Source of the DNA: Bullera alba
Lineage: Eukaryota; Basidiomycota; Tremellomycetes; Tremellales; Bulleraceae
Assembly (NCBI GenBank): GCA_001600095.1
Contig: BCIX01000006.1
Span: 248,001 to 312,000, forward strand
Direction of reading: 5' to 3'
DNA length: 64,000 nt
The position numbers and the translations under genes are program-made. Shown piece by piece: positions 10,894-21,646 of the stretch (its first letter is position 1; every line of letters starts with the position of its first letter). The notes beneath the pieces were generated by a model that searched no databases, was not told where the DNA came from, and saw only the letters and a program-made list of their open reading frames with translations.

Positions 10894-13590
10894 CTACTGC
10901 TGGGTCCCCTCTGCTCCAAATTGCGAGGCGAACCCAAAGTCCCCTGGCATACCCGGCACAGCGGCAAACAGCGACGACCTGCTCAGGTCAGCTAGGCACC
11001 GAATTCGAGCTCCTCACCAGTACTGCTCGTCAAACGTCGTGTCCTCTGGCGTCACGTTGCATGTCATCGCGAGCAACTGTTCCTGCAATCTGGTTCAGCG
11101 TGCACGTGAATTGCTTACTGCCACTTACAAACTCTGAAGACACTCCGCCACCCGGCTCGGCGTATAGACTGGTCGAAAGAGAAAGGCCCGTTTCCGGGAG
11201 ATTCCAATTCGACCCTTCACCCATTGTCGGCGTGGCATTGCCCGACTCGACCGAGATGATCCTCAGTACGCGTCTGATGAACCTCGCGATAAAGGCAGCA
11301 GCGGCCTGTTCGTGGGACGCATCGGCGGATAATCCCTGACAACACCTGTACACCCGTTTGAGCAGGTCCACCGCCGTATCCCGCTGTTGGGGGGAGAACC
11401 TCCAAAAGGTCTACAAGTCAGTCACAATCCATCTCATCGACTCACCCGATGAATGAACAGGCCCAGCGAGGAGAGCGAGCACGATGCGACATCTTGGAGA
11501 TACGGCATCAGCCCCTTGCCAGCGATGAGCTCCATCTGGTCCACCACCAGCACCGCAGTGAAGAGGGTCTCGCCTAGAACACGAGGGTATTCTGCCTCAG
11601 TGACAACATCGAGCAGGCGTTGACGGACGGAAAGGAGCGTGTCGAGGTGGTTCCACTTTAGGCAGACCCTCTCCTTTTCCGCAAAGTTGGGCAGAGGAGC
11701 TAAAGTCGATCGTCAACGGTGCCATGGACTAGCTTGACTTGACTCACGTGGTTCGACGTCGTGGAACCATATGGCCACGTGAGCTTCCCAGCTCGCTAGA
11801 TTCTCGTACAGGAGATCCCTGGAGTAGCGATCGGGCGTGCCGACACTTTGGGTCTGCCGCATCAAAGCGTCCATCAGGTGAGTCTCACTGTGCGTCAGCT
11901 CCATCCTCTCTTGCTCACTCACGTGCAGCTGCAGGCGAGATGGGTGTCGACGGAGATGTCGAGGTGTAGGTGCTCCCTTGCCCAAGTGAGACAATCCCCG
12001 AGCTCCTGTAGTCGGATGGCCACAGGTAGGCCAAAGAGATCCGAGTACATCCGGTCAAAACACACCAAGCAGAACCAAACACGCTCCCCGTCCAACACCC
12101 TCCTCGCTTGGAAGTCGTCCGCCGGTAGGGGTCGATGGGGTGTGTATGCGAGGTGGAGCCGTAGTTGATATGCCAGGCGGATAGCCAAGCCGATTTTGAT
12201 CCAGGCAGAACGGTCATCCGGTGCCTTCCAATACACCATGATCATCAGAGCCTGCACCAGCCCTAGCTCGCATACACCGGTGCTTATGGCTCTGTTGAGG
12301 ATGGATTGGCAGTGGGACATGAGCGACGTGTGGATGTCTCTCCGGAAGAATTTCGACGAGGCGGCGAGCACGGCCGTGAAGAGGATAGGCGAGGTGTTGC
12401 GGAGGTAGTCGGTGGTGTGTACTATAGATGATGTCAATTGGAACTTTCCTTCGCCGGCCTACTTACGCTGAGGGTCCAGAGCAGCGATCATTGGATTGAG
12501 ATGGAGATGAAAGCTGGTATCAGCGCCGTCTCGGGACTACGCACTCACAGATCGACCAACCGTTTCGCTTCTATGAGCGATAGCTGATTGAGGTCGACTG
12601 GCGATAACGTAAGCCTTGAGTCTGGTTCTGGTCACGTCACACTCACGGGGATCCTCAAAGGTCATTCTAGGCTGCCTCTTGGCTCTTGCATGGGACGCCC
12701 GCCCGGTCGAGGTGTCTCCGCCAGCTCGCCCGACCCACTCGGTTCCCTCGGAGCCGGGCAGCTCGGGATCGAGATACTCTGTGACGTCCAGGCTCGTCCC
12801 CATCCTTCTCTCAGCACTTCTCGCCGGGACCATTGTCGTCGACTTGGACTGCGACGTCGAGGGTGGGTACGACCATCCTGGACCATAGTGCTCCGGGAGA
12901 CGAGAGCTGGAGGGGAGGTTTGGCAGACTTGATCCTGTCTTGCGCTCAAAAGACATGTTTGGACCTGGTAGCATTGCGCCAGGACTATCGGGTCGGTAGG
13001 TGTGAGGGTTGACCGAGAGACTGTGTCGAGAACGAGAAGGGGATCTGGATCGATCGTCGGTTTCACTAGACTGTACCCGAGCAGCACGCCTGATCGAGGT
13101 CAGCCCTCAGCCACCCGCCGGCCGCTAGGCCGATCTGTACGAGCGACCTACTCTGCATTGGTCTTGCGTCCTCTTTTCTTATTGGCATATTCGCAGGGAA
13201 TCGATAGGCGCTCTACGAGGCCAGGGTCAGACGATGTAAAAGAAGAGGAGCAAACAACCCCGCGAGGTCTCGCTCTTCACTCACGACATCTCTGACACGG
13301 CACGTTCTGATCCTCGTTCCCAAGACATCGCACCTGGGTTCATGATAGAGATTAGCTCGGATTTCTCCTGCCGTTGGAGCCTTGGAGGATAGGTGCTTGA
13401 CGGGTGGGGCATAGATGATAGATTATGCGTCGGTGATTTGTATGGTCGGACCGGCGGGATAGCCCCACGCCTCACCTTTATAGCTCTACACGCCAGGCAG
13501 CTACGAATCTTTCTCAGCATGCACATCCCTGGTAGTACAACAGAGCTAGTTGACTCACGCTTGCCGCTGCTTAGATCGATCCTGAGGCAT
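10894..13590 (-). CDS. Zn(II)2Cys6 transcription factor with fungal-specific TF domain
   Basis: A multi-exon gene. Exon 1 encodes MPQDRSKQRQA. The zinc cluster is split over the next three exons and reads SCLACRAIKVRC, then nine residues, CQRCQRLSIPC, i.e. C-x2-C-x6-C-x9-C-x2-C-x6-C, followed by the basic tail YANKKRGRKTN. A Ser/Arg-rich linker follows, then the middle homology region: HLHLNPMIAALDPQ, TSPILFTAVLAASSKFF, GLVQALMIMVYWKAP, IGLAIRLAYQLRLHL, ERVWFCLVCFDRMYS. It ends PGDFGFASQFGAEGTQQ after a last intron. These proteins bind CGG-type DNA half sites in the nucleus; target genes are unknown. The C-terminal splice pattern (removal of two introns around 11010-11130) was preferred because it gives a clean acidic/aromatic tail instead of an arginine-rich read-through. 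Confidence 0.88.
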
Positions 13591-13907
13591 GAAGATGGGA
13601 TGCTCTGGGTTAGAGGGCTTGTTGCTGAAACAGGAGAGGAAAAGCCCGGCAAATTGAGCCAAAATCCGACGAGCACCAAAGCCCACAAAAGACCGTGATA
13701 CGAGTGGCAAGCCGGCAAAGCCCGCCACTCTATGGCGTTGGCTCAGCGTGAAAGCTGTGATGCCCGCATCGTGCTCAAACAAGAATACTGACTGGCATGC
13801 ATGATCTTACATACAGGGCGTACAGACTATTGTACAAGTCGAATCTCGCTCACATAGCACGTTCCGGGTAAGAGCGGAATCAGCTGATCGCGCGCGCGAT
13901 CAGATCA
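13591..13907. other. Intergenic, promoter side of the Zn2Cys6 gene
   Basis: It lies between two minus-strand genes. It contains an alternating CGCGCGCGATCAGATCATCA stretch just 5' of 13908. No gene seen. Confidence 0.4.
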
Positions 13908-15151
13908 TCAGAGAGACCAGGACTGGGATGGCTGGGCCCGAGAGGATGACGGAGTGGGCACCGTCGGAGGACTGGTGAGCGTCCCCGGGATCAACGCTGT
14001 CTCGGGCACCAGAGTTGGCAAGGGGATGAAACGGTCCGTGTCGGAGAACGTGTCGTAGTACAAGAATCTCGACATGCCGTTGATGTCGTCTATGACGTCC
14101 GACAGCAACCACTCTTTCTCTCCGCCCTTAGGGTCGCCGAGCCTGATCCTGAGAGGCAGTATCAGCTTGACATGTATAGTAACGGTGTAGTGATGGCAGA
14201 TACTCACCAGGCCTTCTTGTCCTTTTCGTAGATGTAGGTCTTGACGACAGAATAGTGATGGCTTTGGCTGAGCTTCTTGGTGGTCGCCTTGGTGTCGATG
14301 ATGATGGGAGTTCCTGGAGCGCGTTTACCTATATCGACTGCCAGAATGCTCAGCATCTATTCCACACAGTCAAAGCTTACTCACACGCCTCGTCCTGGTT
14401 CAGCGGCCTCTCCCAGATCCCAGACCGACCGGTCAGGTGAGTCAAGTACTGCGCCGCCGGCACGTCCCTCAGGATGTTCGTGTCGTTCTTCCAGAAGGTC
14501 TTCATAGCATTCTCGTACCCGCCAACCCACCACGTAGCATCGTCAAAGGCCCCAGCGTTGTACACGTCCGTACGCTTGACGTTGAACAGTGATGGATTCA
14601 CGTCTTGATTGATCTCCCATATCGTCTGGTCAATGTTATGGTCACTTGCCTTGAACTGCGTTTTGTACTCTGACTTGATGTTGAAGATGAGGAACCCGGC
14701 GTCGTCGAGGCTGGGGCTGGTGGGTTTGTTCTCGCAGCCATCAAACTTGAACGCTTTTTGCAGCTGCTGAGAGCCACCTGTTCCGAGGGCGACACTGGCG
14801 AGCGCTGAAGAAATGGTCAGCGATCTTACTAGGAAGTTGTAGCTTTTGCACGACCATGACTCACTTGCCAAGAGAGAGGATGTCTCCCAGTTTCCTGTAC
14901 ATCCACTCATCAGCGGGACGCTTGCTATTGAGTCACCGACAGAGAGACCTACCTTGCTTGACGTCATTGTAAGACGGACCCTTGTTGATATACAGGGGGT
15001 ACGTCGGGTTTTGGTATGGAACAGGGACGAACGATCTCTTGGATGGGAGGATCGAAGCGCTACTGACTGTCAAACGTCAGTGGATTCTATCTCGCTCGAT
15101 CTCAGCCAACTCACTTCCAGCCGAGACGAGCATCACGAGCACACCAAACAT
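13908..15151 (-). CDS. Secreted calpain-like protein, probably catalytically dead
   Basis: The N-terminus MFGVLVMLVSAGISSAS is a likely signal peptide, followed by ILPSKRS (a possible dibasic processing site). PSYNDVKQG and LATLASVALG then match the start of the calpain (C2) protease domain, TWWVGGYENAM matches its middle, and LSQSHHYSVVKTY carries the family's catalytic His. The stretch that should contain the catalytic Cys (QGxxGDCW) reads QGNWETSSLLAT instead, encoded by a 30-nt exon at 14865-14894. The Asn of the NPWG motif is replaced in RLGDPKGG. So Cys is lost, His kept, Asn changed to Asp. The other reading frame of the small exon gives KLGDIL, which hints that a frame shift scrambled the site, but no Cys appears there either. 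The Ser/Pro-rich tail ends SQSWSL. Substrate unknown; a binding or decoy role is only a guess. Confidence 0.72.
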
Positions 15152-16221
15152 CGACGCAGAGGGCTGAAACGAGGTCTTCGTGATTGACTATACCCGAAAG
15201 TTGTTGGTACTTGGATACTCGAGGATGACAGCAGGAGCCAGGAAGAGATCAGAATCTCAGATCCCTCCTGTGTGGAAAAGTCAGTTGATCAATGATATAT
15301 GTTACCATGTGTGAGCTACGGCCTCGGCTGTCAATGGATCATACTCCTGACTCCTGCTGATGGGGTATCAACGGATCTTGCTCTTGTTTCCTCCTCGTGT
15401 GTTCTCTTTGAACAATGACACGGAGAGTCATCCTTTCGCATGCCCCCTTTTAATGGATCAATCCCTCCATGGTCCTTTCAGCTCCAACTAGAATAGCTAA
15501 GTTTGAGATGTAAGCGTTGAGTGTTTGATGTCGACAGCCTTGACTCCTTGAGATCATCTCGATGTAACACGTTTCAAGCTTTGAAGCAGATAGCGAGGGT
15601 TAGTGATCAAATTCGATATCGTCTGACATTGTTGAGCTGTTCGAGTGGGGGATTGCCAATGCAAGACTGGGTGGACAAACGTTGCTCCTTTCTCTGCGAA
15701 CCCGTTCAGAGGTTGATTCGTTAATACATGTGTCAATTTCCAAATTTGCCATAGACATGTTTGACATCGTGGATTTGTGAGGATGGTGGAAGAAGGGAAC
15801 GATGCGACAGTTAGATGATACTACGCGACATCCTGCGTCGCTCCTCGATGTCAACCAGGTGTGAGATAGTAAGATTGCAAATACGGGCGCGACGCTTTCA
15901 CCTTCAAGGGATAATCGAAAGGATAGAGTATGAGACTGATGAGTGGGAGGAAGGGTGAGATTGCCAATGTAGGTGCAGCATTTCAACTATTTTGAGCAGT
16001 CGAGGATGTTTGAACAGAGGAGCATCAAAGGTGCACCTTAGTTCACTACCTCCATTTCAAATGTAGACGGACCGCGAGGCTTGCATCCCTGCGAATCGGA
16101 GGTATATAAGCGCACGACTGGTTTTTGGTTTCCCTCAACCCACTCTCGACTTCTGGCACCAAGTCAAGCAGAACAGCCTATCCAACTCACGATTAAAGAT
16201 ACGGTCCAGCAATTTTTGATT
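15152..16221. other. Intergenic region at the left border of the accessory island
   Basis: Contains the promoter of the secreted calpain-like gene and, at its right end, the promoter of the first small-protein gene. No protein-like ORF found; antisense ORFs at 15600-15986 lack family content. Confidence 0.45.
16103..16109 (+). promoter_or_regulatory. TATA box of small-protein gene 1
   Basis: TATATAA lies 119 nt upstream of the ATG at 16222, in line with TATA elements ahead of other members of this family. Confidence 0.5.
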
Positions 16222-16614
16222 ATGTCGTCGCTCGCAAGTATCAAAGCATTCAGTCCGGGTAGCATACATGTCATCCTGAGCGATCCTCGGGGTAGACCGG
16301 GCGCGTCCGAGACTGATTCGCAGAGTTCGGCACAAGCTTCCTTCTCACACAAGCTCACTGCTCCACAGTTGTCTACGATGCGATCGCTGATGACGAATTT
16401 GGCAGTGCTTGATGAAAAGGACCAAGTGACCAAAATGTTCACTTCTTACCCGAAAGAGACGAGGGAAGGACGGGCCAGACGCGTGGTTGCCGAATCATCC
16501 GATGGGCTACCAGTCAAGCTCCTTCGAGAGGAACAAGCGGCTGACGGGACACTGGTGTACACCGACATCACTGAAGAGCCACCAGTCGCAGACATTGAGA
16601 ACGAGGTGGACTAG
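16222..16614 (+). CDS. Island small protein 1 (subfamily A, 130 aa)
   Basis: An intronless ORF starting MSSLASIKAFSPGSIHVILS. I do not recognise the family. It has no signal peptide or membrane segment and is hydrophilic. Its closest relative is the gene at 19155: both share GSIxVIxxxD near the N-terminus, a central YxxExxEGxxRxxxxExSDG block, VKLxxEE, and a nearly identical end (VYTDITEEPPVAD, then ENEVD). The ATG at 16222 is preferred to the in-frame ATG at 16081 because the TATA box at 16103 would lie inside the longer ORF and the related protein starts at the equivalent point. The 3' flank is also conserved with the 19155 copy, showing duplication of a DNA block. Function unknown; the conserved C-terminal motif is shared more distantly with subfamily B in this island. 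Confidence 0.65.
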   Translation: MSSLASIKAFSPGSIHVILSDPRGRPGASETDSQSSAQASFSHKLTAPQLSTMRSLMTNLAVLDEKDQVTKMFTSYPKETREGRARRVVAESSDGLPVKLLREEQAADGTLVYTDITEEPPVADIENEVD

Positions 16615-17038
16615 GGCCGAGCGTTAGTATACGGTCTACGACTTTGGTCTGTGGGGAAGGCATGATCTTGAGTAGATGAGCTACTCACTATATGCATCGA
16701 CGTAGAAAACTTGACAACTTGAAGATCGTCAGTTGAGAGCAATGTCGCACGTGATCCGAGTGGGCACATTACTACATGCAAGTGTGCCAGCGATTCTTGA
16801 AAGCTGGTGAGTGTGTGACTGTACTTCGAGCACGGACGGTACTTGAAAATGGTCAGGATACGAAACGACCCCAATCTTGCCTGTCGATGGAGAACGAAGG
16901 CAACCTCTTATGTAGGTCGGTCAAGTTGGGCTTCACCCGTCGCAATGTAGCGAGCGTTGTCACGCAGGTGCTGCTGACGTGGAGTGTGAGACTTTCGAGG
17001 AGTGGTAAAGGCCGCATCATGAGCGAACGATGGGTCAA
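16615..17038. repeat. Duplicated 3' flank of small-protein gene 1
   Basis: The first 120 nt downstream of the stop match the flank of gene 2 at 19542-19660, including the blocks GTAGATGAGCTACTCAC and GCATCGACGTAGAAAA. This shows that the duplicated unit extends beyond the coding sequence. The remainder is single-copy as far as I can see. Confidence 0.6.
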
Positions 17039-17485
17039 TTAGGCGCATGTGCAGCAATCCTTCTCGTCATCTTCTTCGCCTGGACGGTATGGGCAGCCGT
17101 ACGCGTCCGTCCACCTGGTGAGGTTTGGGCTGACCATCAGAATGACCAGCTTCCTATCATCCATTGCGCCAATGGCTGGCGTCGCTGTGACTTCCTTGAT
17201 GGCTCGAGCTCGATTGGGGTTCCATCTAAGGCACTGGCGAAATTGTTTCCAAGACGCAGTCTCCTCCGCTCCGTGGATAGTGTATTCCTTGGACCTGGGC
17301 GGTACGTGAACGCGAGACCACAGGTGAAGTTCCGCAGCCGCATTCCACTCTCGATTGACCAATGCAATTAGCTTTGCTTCCTGGCCGTTTAGGAGAGACA
17401 CGATCGAGGTCTTGATCTCGTGAGGCAGTTGAGCGGTCTGAGGACGATCGTGGGGATCAGAAGGTACAGCCGTTGGCTCTGGCAT
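17039..17485 (-). pseudogene. Truncated F-box gene copy (N-terminal part only)
   Basis: The ORF encodes an F-box-like start, LPHEIKTSIVSLLNG, then LIALVNREWNAAAELHLWSR, matching residues 5-50 of the full-length copy at 25666. Similarity continues through SWKQFRQCL and VSPNLTRWT to about residue 110 of the full-length protein, then stops; the ORF ends 30 residues later in an unrelated acidic, Cys-containing tail (DDEKDCCTCA). The leucine-rich middle and the conserved C-terminal block are absent. The ATG at 17485 aligns with the internal ATG of the copy ending at 20684; a longer in-frame ATG exists at 17545. The frame itself is open, so a short protein could still be made. It is convergent with small-protein gene 1. 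Confidence 0.6.
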
Positions 17486-19154
17486 GATGACAGTCGACAA
17501 GGAGGCTGGCAAACGCTCTCGGTCCAATGTGCTGTGGACTGGCAATTCGACTCCTCGCTAGAACTGTAGAGTGGGCGATCTTCGCTGTGCGAATGACGAT
17601 AGGGCAAAACTGGTCCGACCTACAGTCGAGGCGGTTGGATAAATGTTGGGGCCGAGAGCTCAGGTGGCTAGGGGAATCCGCAGGCGCAATATAGGGTGGA
17701 GGAGAGGTCGGCAGCTGAAGACGACAAGCTGCCAACAAGCTGCACGACTACTTGACGACTACTAGGGCAAGCGGAATCAAATCTCGATCTCTGACAAAAG
17801 CTGCGGCCTGCTTCAAGCTTGCTGTCGCACGGTAGTTGCAACTTGCTGCATCTGTTAACACTCAACTGGACCCCTGAGTCCTGGAGTCCTGGACTCTGTC
17901 CGTCTCAAGTGACAGTCAGCTGAAGTGCTACTGCAGGTCACTGTCTCCTAGCGTCTTCAACATGGACGATCTCGGACCTGCGAAATAAATCGTTCAACGT
18001 TCAGCCTCTCACTGTCTGCAGTCACGACTCACGACTGACCGGGTGAAAGCCGACTGGGTAAGTGGATATCACCCCTTGGACCTTGGTAGGAATCAGCTCT
18101 CAGGACTGCCTGACACTCGATAGGAAAGCCACAGCAGTGCATCTGGTCACCGGTTAGAGTTGATGCAACCCTCTACAAAGGCTGAAGACTGAAGAGCAGT
18201 AAGAGCATCTTCCGCCGTACAGACGCTCGATCGCTTGAGTCTCGACCATCTCCATCGACACGCATTAGCTCCACTTTGATAAGACAGAACCGTTGATAGG
18301 ACCAGAAGACCCACATTGAAGACCCCTCGACGGAGCACTCTCATGGAGAAGGTGTCAGAACGTGAAGCACCAACGCGACAGTCCCACAAGTGGTTACCGG
18401 CGCGAAAACACGAGAGTTCACGCAAAAAATGCCTAGGAAAGGCGAATTGCGGTGTCTGGATCATCTGTACTCGGTGTGCCGCCTTCGGAGAAGCAGATCA
18501 CCTAGTCACGAGACAGCTCCTGGCTCGACGTGCGAGTGGGAGTCGATGGGACCTACTCAACGGCACTCGAGCAGTCTCCAGCAAACTCCCTCCTTTACCA
18601 TGAAGAGAAGGCGAGTCAAAGCATGACACGTTGCAGTACGGCATGGTGAGTGCATGAGGGACAGTCGATAATGATATGGCCAAAAGCCCAGGTAAAGCCT
18701 GTGACACGTGCCGACCGAGGATGGGAGAAGGCTGAAGAAGACCGACTTTCCACAAAGCCCCTTCGAAATACCGTGATGGCGTAATGAGGTCGAGTGTTGC
18801 ATCGGTCGATATAATCAGAAGCCCGAGTTCGTGACTTGAAGCGTGTAAGACGTGCCGATCGAGATTGGCAGAAGGCTAAGAGAGTGACCTTCGAGCATGC
18901 AAATAAGCTGCGTCGATCACAGTCAAGGCTTCTGACGTGTAAATGACAATACAATTCCACGCCTCCAGCTTTAGCCACGAGGGCCCAAAGGAAGGTTGAC
19001 ATAGTGGTGGGCACCGATCGGGCGTCGAGAAGGCCACGGATCCTACATAAAGCCGCATGGATCTGTCTTCCTTGCCTTTTTTCACACTCATCCAACGATC
19101 GCACAAAGATCAGACTACTCCCGCATCTACCACATCATCCAACGATCTTCCGGC
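17486..19154. other. Non-coding spacer between the two duplicated blocks
   Basis: The right flank of the truncated F-box copy (about 17560-17860) resembles the flank of the second F-box copy (about 20980-21090): both contain AGCTGC-rich repeats followed by GCGGAATCAAAT. The rest has no supported ORF. A TATA-like ACATAAA at 19045-19051 lies 104 nt ahead of small-protein gene 2. Confidence 0.5.
18699..18889. repeat. Short imperfect direct repeat pair (about 48 nt)
   Basis: Two related segments, 18699-18746 and 18841-18889, share CGTGCCGA(C/T)CGAG, then G(A)GAAGGCT(G)AAGA and GACC. They lie in the spacer upstream of small-protein gene 2 and may be promoter remnants multiplied locally. Confidence 0.55.
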
Positions 19155-19541
19155 ATGTTGACCTCGATTGATAGTGTCAAGAAATCCTGCCCAGGCAGTA
19201 TCTTTGTGATCATCTACGAGGACAAAAGCATCAGCCCGAGCATTTTCGCCGCCCGAGCCACAGCCCCAGACAATCACACCGCTCATCAAGCGTCCGTTGC
19301 CACGAGACTGAACGAGAGGATTCTCACACTATACAACTCCGGCGCCGAACAGTACGTCGCGGCCTTCACAAATTATCGCAGAGAGACTGCAGAAGGCACA
19401 TTCAGAAGCATGATCGACGAGTTGTCCGATGGCGAGCAAGTCAAGCTCTTCGAGGAGGAAGACCAGGATGATGGGACAGTGGTCTACACGGACATCACAG
19501 AGGCACCACCAGTCGCAGACACTGAGAACGAGGTGGACTAG
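19155..19541 (+). CDS. Island small protein 2 (subfamily A, 128 aa)
   Basis: An intronless ORF starting MLTSIDSVKKSCPGSIFVII. It is the second member of subfamily A. It shares with gene 1 the GSIxVI start, NYRRETAEGTFRSMIDELSD (compare YPKETREGRARRVV in gene 1), GEQVKLFEEED, and the C-terminus VVYTDITEAPPVAD followed by ENEVD. It is hydrophilic and acidic at the C-terminus and carries no targeting signal, so it is probably cytosolic or nuclear. Start at 19155 aligns with 16222 in gene 1. It is followed on the opposite strand by the second F-box copy, in the same convergent arrangement as gene 1 and the truncated F-box. No known function. Confidence 0.68.
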   Translation: MLTSIDSVKKSCPGSIFVIIYEDKSISPSIFAARATAPDNHTAHQASVATRLNERILTLYNSGAEQYVAAFTNYRRETAEGTFRSMIDELSDGEQVKLFEEEDQDDGTVVYTDITEAPPVADTENEVD

Positions 19542-19907
19542 ATTCGAGCGTCAGCATGCTGGTGCGCGATCTTGGTCTGAGGGGAAGGCAGGGCGTTTAG
19601 TAGATGAGCTACTCACCTGATGCATCGACGTAGAAAATTTGATATACTGAAGGGCGTGAGCTGTGACCGACGACGATATGAGTGATACCGGAGAGCATTG
19701 CCTGCGATACCAAAAAGGTGAAAGGCTGGTCAGAGCGTAGCCGTGATTCGAGATCATACAGTACACCAGCGCCGTCAGGATACCAATTCACTCCGAGAAT
19801 CATGCCTCTCGCATTCGTGGCCAACCTTTCTGAGGAAGGCATATATGGCTTGGAGTGTAGGTCTGCTAGCAGACTGCATAGTCACACCCTCCTGGTTCGC
19901 CTTCTTT
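19542..19907. repeat. Duplicated 3' flank of small-protein gene 2
   Basis: The first 120 nt correspond to the flank of gene 1 (16615-16735). This is the counterpart of the repeat noted there; the remainder is unique and has no gene. Confidence 0.6.
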
Positions 19908-20702
19908 CTATAGCCAGTAGTCATCGTCCGGATTCTCCGCGCGGGGTTCTTTCCGTCTAGGGACGCCAAACCGTTCTACTCTGAACTCTACCTCCGAATA
20001 CCACCCGTCCAACATGTCCCAGGCATGTTGCGGCAAAGTGAGACCTCTTTGACCCTTGGCTGGAAACCGCTCATGTTCGATATGTGAGAACATGTGATCG
20101 AGCAGGACGAATGGCAGAGGTCGGTTTCGATAATAGGTGAGCTCAATCCACTTGGGATCGGGAGTGCAACCTGGAAGTCGGAACCGGGCGGGTATTTCGA
20201 AGTTGTCCGGCATGTATCTTGGGCAAAAGTGGAAGGAGTATCGATTGGATCCCTCTGGGGAGCTTGAGATCTCCGCCGCTATTTGCAGCAGAGGGAGTTC
20301 TCTAGCGAATTCGTGAGGCTGCAGTCGAAAGAGACTGCTGTCCGGGGCCATCCAGCAGCGTACGAGGGTGTCGTCGTTCCTGTCGTCGTACCTGTCCTCG
20401 TCCTCTTCCCCATCTGCGTCTCTACTGGGACGTTCTTCTTTGTCTTTGACAAAGGATTGAATGTGAACGATCTCCCGATTCCCCCGCATGTCGTATCCGC
20501 CAGACTCGATTCTAGACGGTACATGCAGTCGAGACCACAGGTGATCCTCTGTCGCTGCCTTCCATTGTCGGCTGACCAGTGCCACCTGCTTGGCTTGTTG
20601 ACCGTTGAGGAAGGATACAATAGAGGCTTTTACGTCGTGAGGTAGTTTGGCGGTGGCCGAGGCGTCCTCATAGCGGCTTGACATGGCCATAGTCGACTCC
20701 AA
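19908..20702 (-). CDS. F-box protein copy with large internal deletion (264 aa)
   Basis: The N-terminus LPHDVKASIVSFLNGQQAKQ, then VALVSRQWKAATEDHLWSRL is an F-box, the Skp1-binding segment of SCF ubiquitin ligases. The C-terminal block LPFVLLDHMFSHIEHERFPA, then GLTLPQHAWDMLDGWYSEV, is clearly homologous to the C-terminus of the full-length copy at 25666-27340. About 300 residues of the leucine-rich middle are missing and replaced by an acidic linker (DADGEEDEDRYDDRNDD). The frame is open throughout. If made, it would join an F-box to the C-terminal domain without the presumed substrate-binding repeats, so it could act as a modified adaptor or be a decaying copy. Upstream in-frame ATGs at 20690 and 20684 are alternative starts. 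Confidence 0.68.
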   Translation of the reverse strand: MESTMAMSSRYEDASATAKLPHDVKASIVSFLNGQQAKQVALVSRQWKAATEDHLWSRLHVPSRIESGGYDMRGNREIVHIQSFVKDKEERPSRDADGEEDEDRYDDRNDDTLVRCWMAPDSSLFRLQPHEFARELPLLQIAAEISSSPEGSNRYSFHFCPRYMPDNFEIPARFRLPGCTPDPKWIELTYYRNRPLPFVLLDHMFSHIEHERFPAKGQRGLTLPQHAWDMLDGWYSEVEFRVERFGVPRRKEPRAENPDDDYWL

Positions 20703-21646
20703 CTTTCAAATGCGTCTCACATTCGATCTGACAGCGATCTGTGTGCCAAGAGAGGCTATGGGATGATGCGAAAATGGCTCTTGGTCTTCTCTCTGCAAGC
20801 TCTGCAGAGTGTTTGACTTGGGCGAGGGTGAATTGCGACCGGGCAACTCGTTCCTAGGACCTATGGGCTATGGCAGGGTACATGTCCTTGAGCAGATGTA
20901 TTCGACGCTGATCCTAAGCAGAGCGGCGAGATTATTGCCAGGCGGGCGATCAAGATTGATAGAAGTGGCTGCTGGTGAGGACGAGCTGATGCAACTGGAA
21001 TCGCTGCTCGCAATCGTACGGGTTGCAGTCTGCAAGCTGCAGCTGCAGGACGTCTAGGAAGAGCGGAATCAAATTTCATCTCGGTCATCTCGGTCATCTG
21101 CTGGGAGACTTCGGATCTCGGCGCCTCGGTTTGCGATGAGGGGAGCTGGCTGGAGCTGGGGAGGTGAGATGATCTTAGAGTTAGGATGATACCACCTCTC
21201 GCTTTGACTAACCCCTGCTTCGTCCAGAGCGGATGTAGTCGAAGCGGGACGGTCTGGAAACCTTTAGGCGACTGGTCATCGGACATGGTCTCAAAGCCCT
21301 GGACATAGTCGGAGGTCGAAAGCGTGCTACCATCATCCCGCTTCACCAGTCCCTACCTGCCATGCCGAAGCCTGCCCGTATTATTCGATATGATCGATCC
21401 AGTATCAACACTCAGCACTGTCAGAAGACCAACCAGGCTGCATCACCCAATGTTTTCGATCCTTTGATTACCTCAAACGACAGGCATCGACCAACTTTTG
21501 TCCGCTCGCAGCCACAAATCGAGTCATGGACATTCAGGGTTAAGCGGTTTCTTTCCACGGTACAATTGACCGTCTTCCAGCTTCAGCTTGCACCAGTATT
21601 CCTCCCATACCTCTACAGCAATCACAAGGCGTATCACTCTTGAACA
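20703..21646. other. Promoter region between F-box copy 2 and small-protein gene 3
   Basis: A divergent region. The part next to the F-box gene matches the corresponding flank of copy 1. The 161-codon minus-strand ORF at 20861-21346 has no family content. The last 100 nt are a C/A/T-rich leader to gene 3. Confidence 0.45.

Noticed and set aside
20861..21346. A 161-codon minus-strand ORF in the island
   Set aside because: Low complexity, no similarity to the small proteins or F-box copies, overlaps duplicated promoter DNA.
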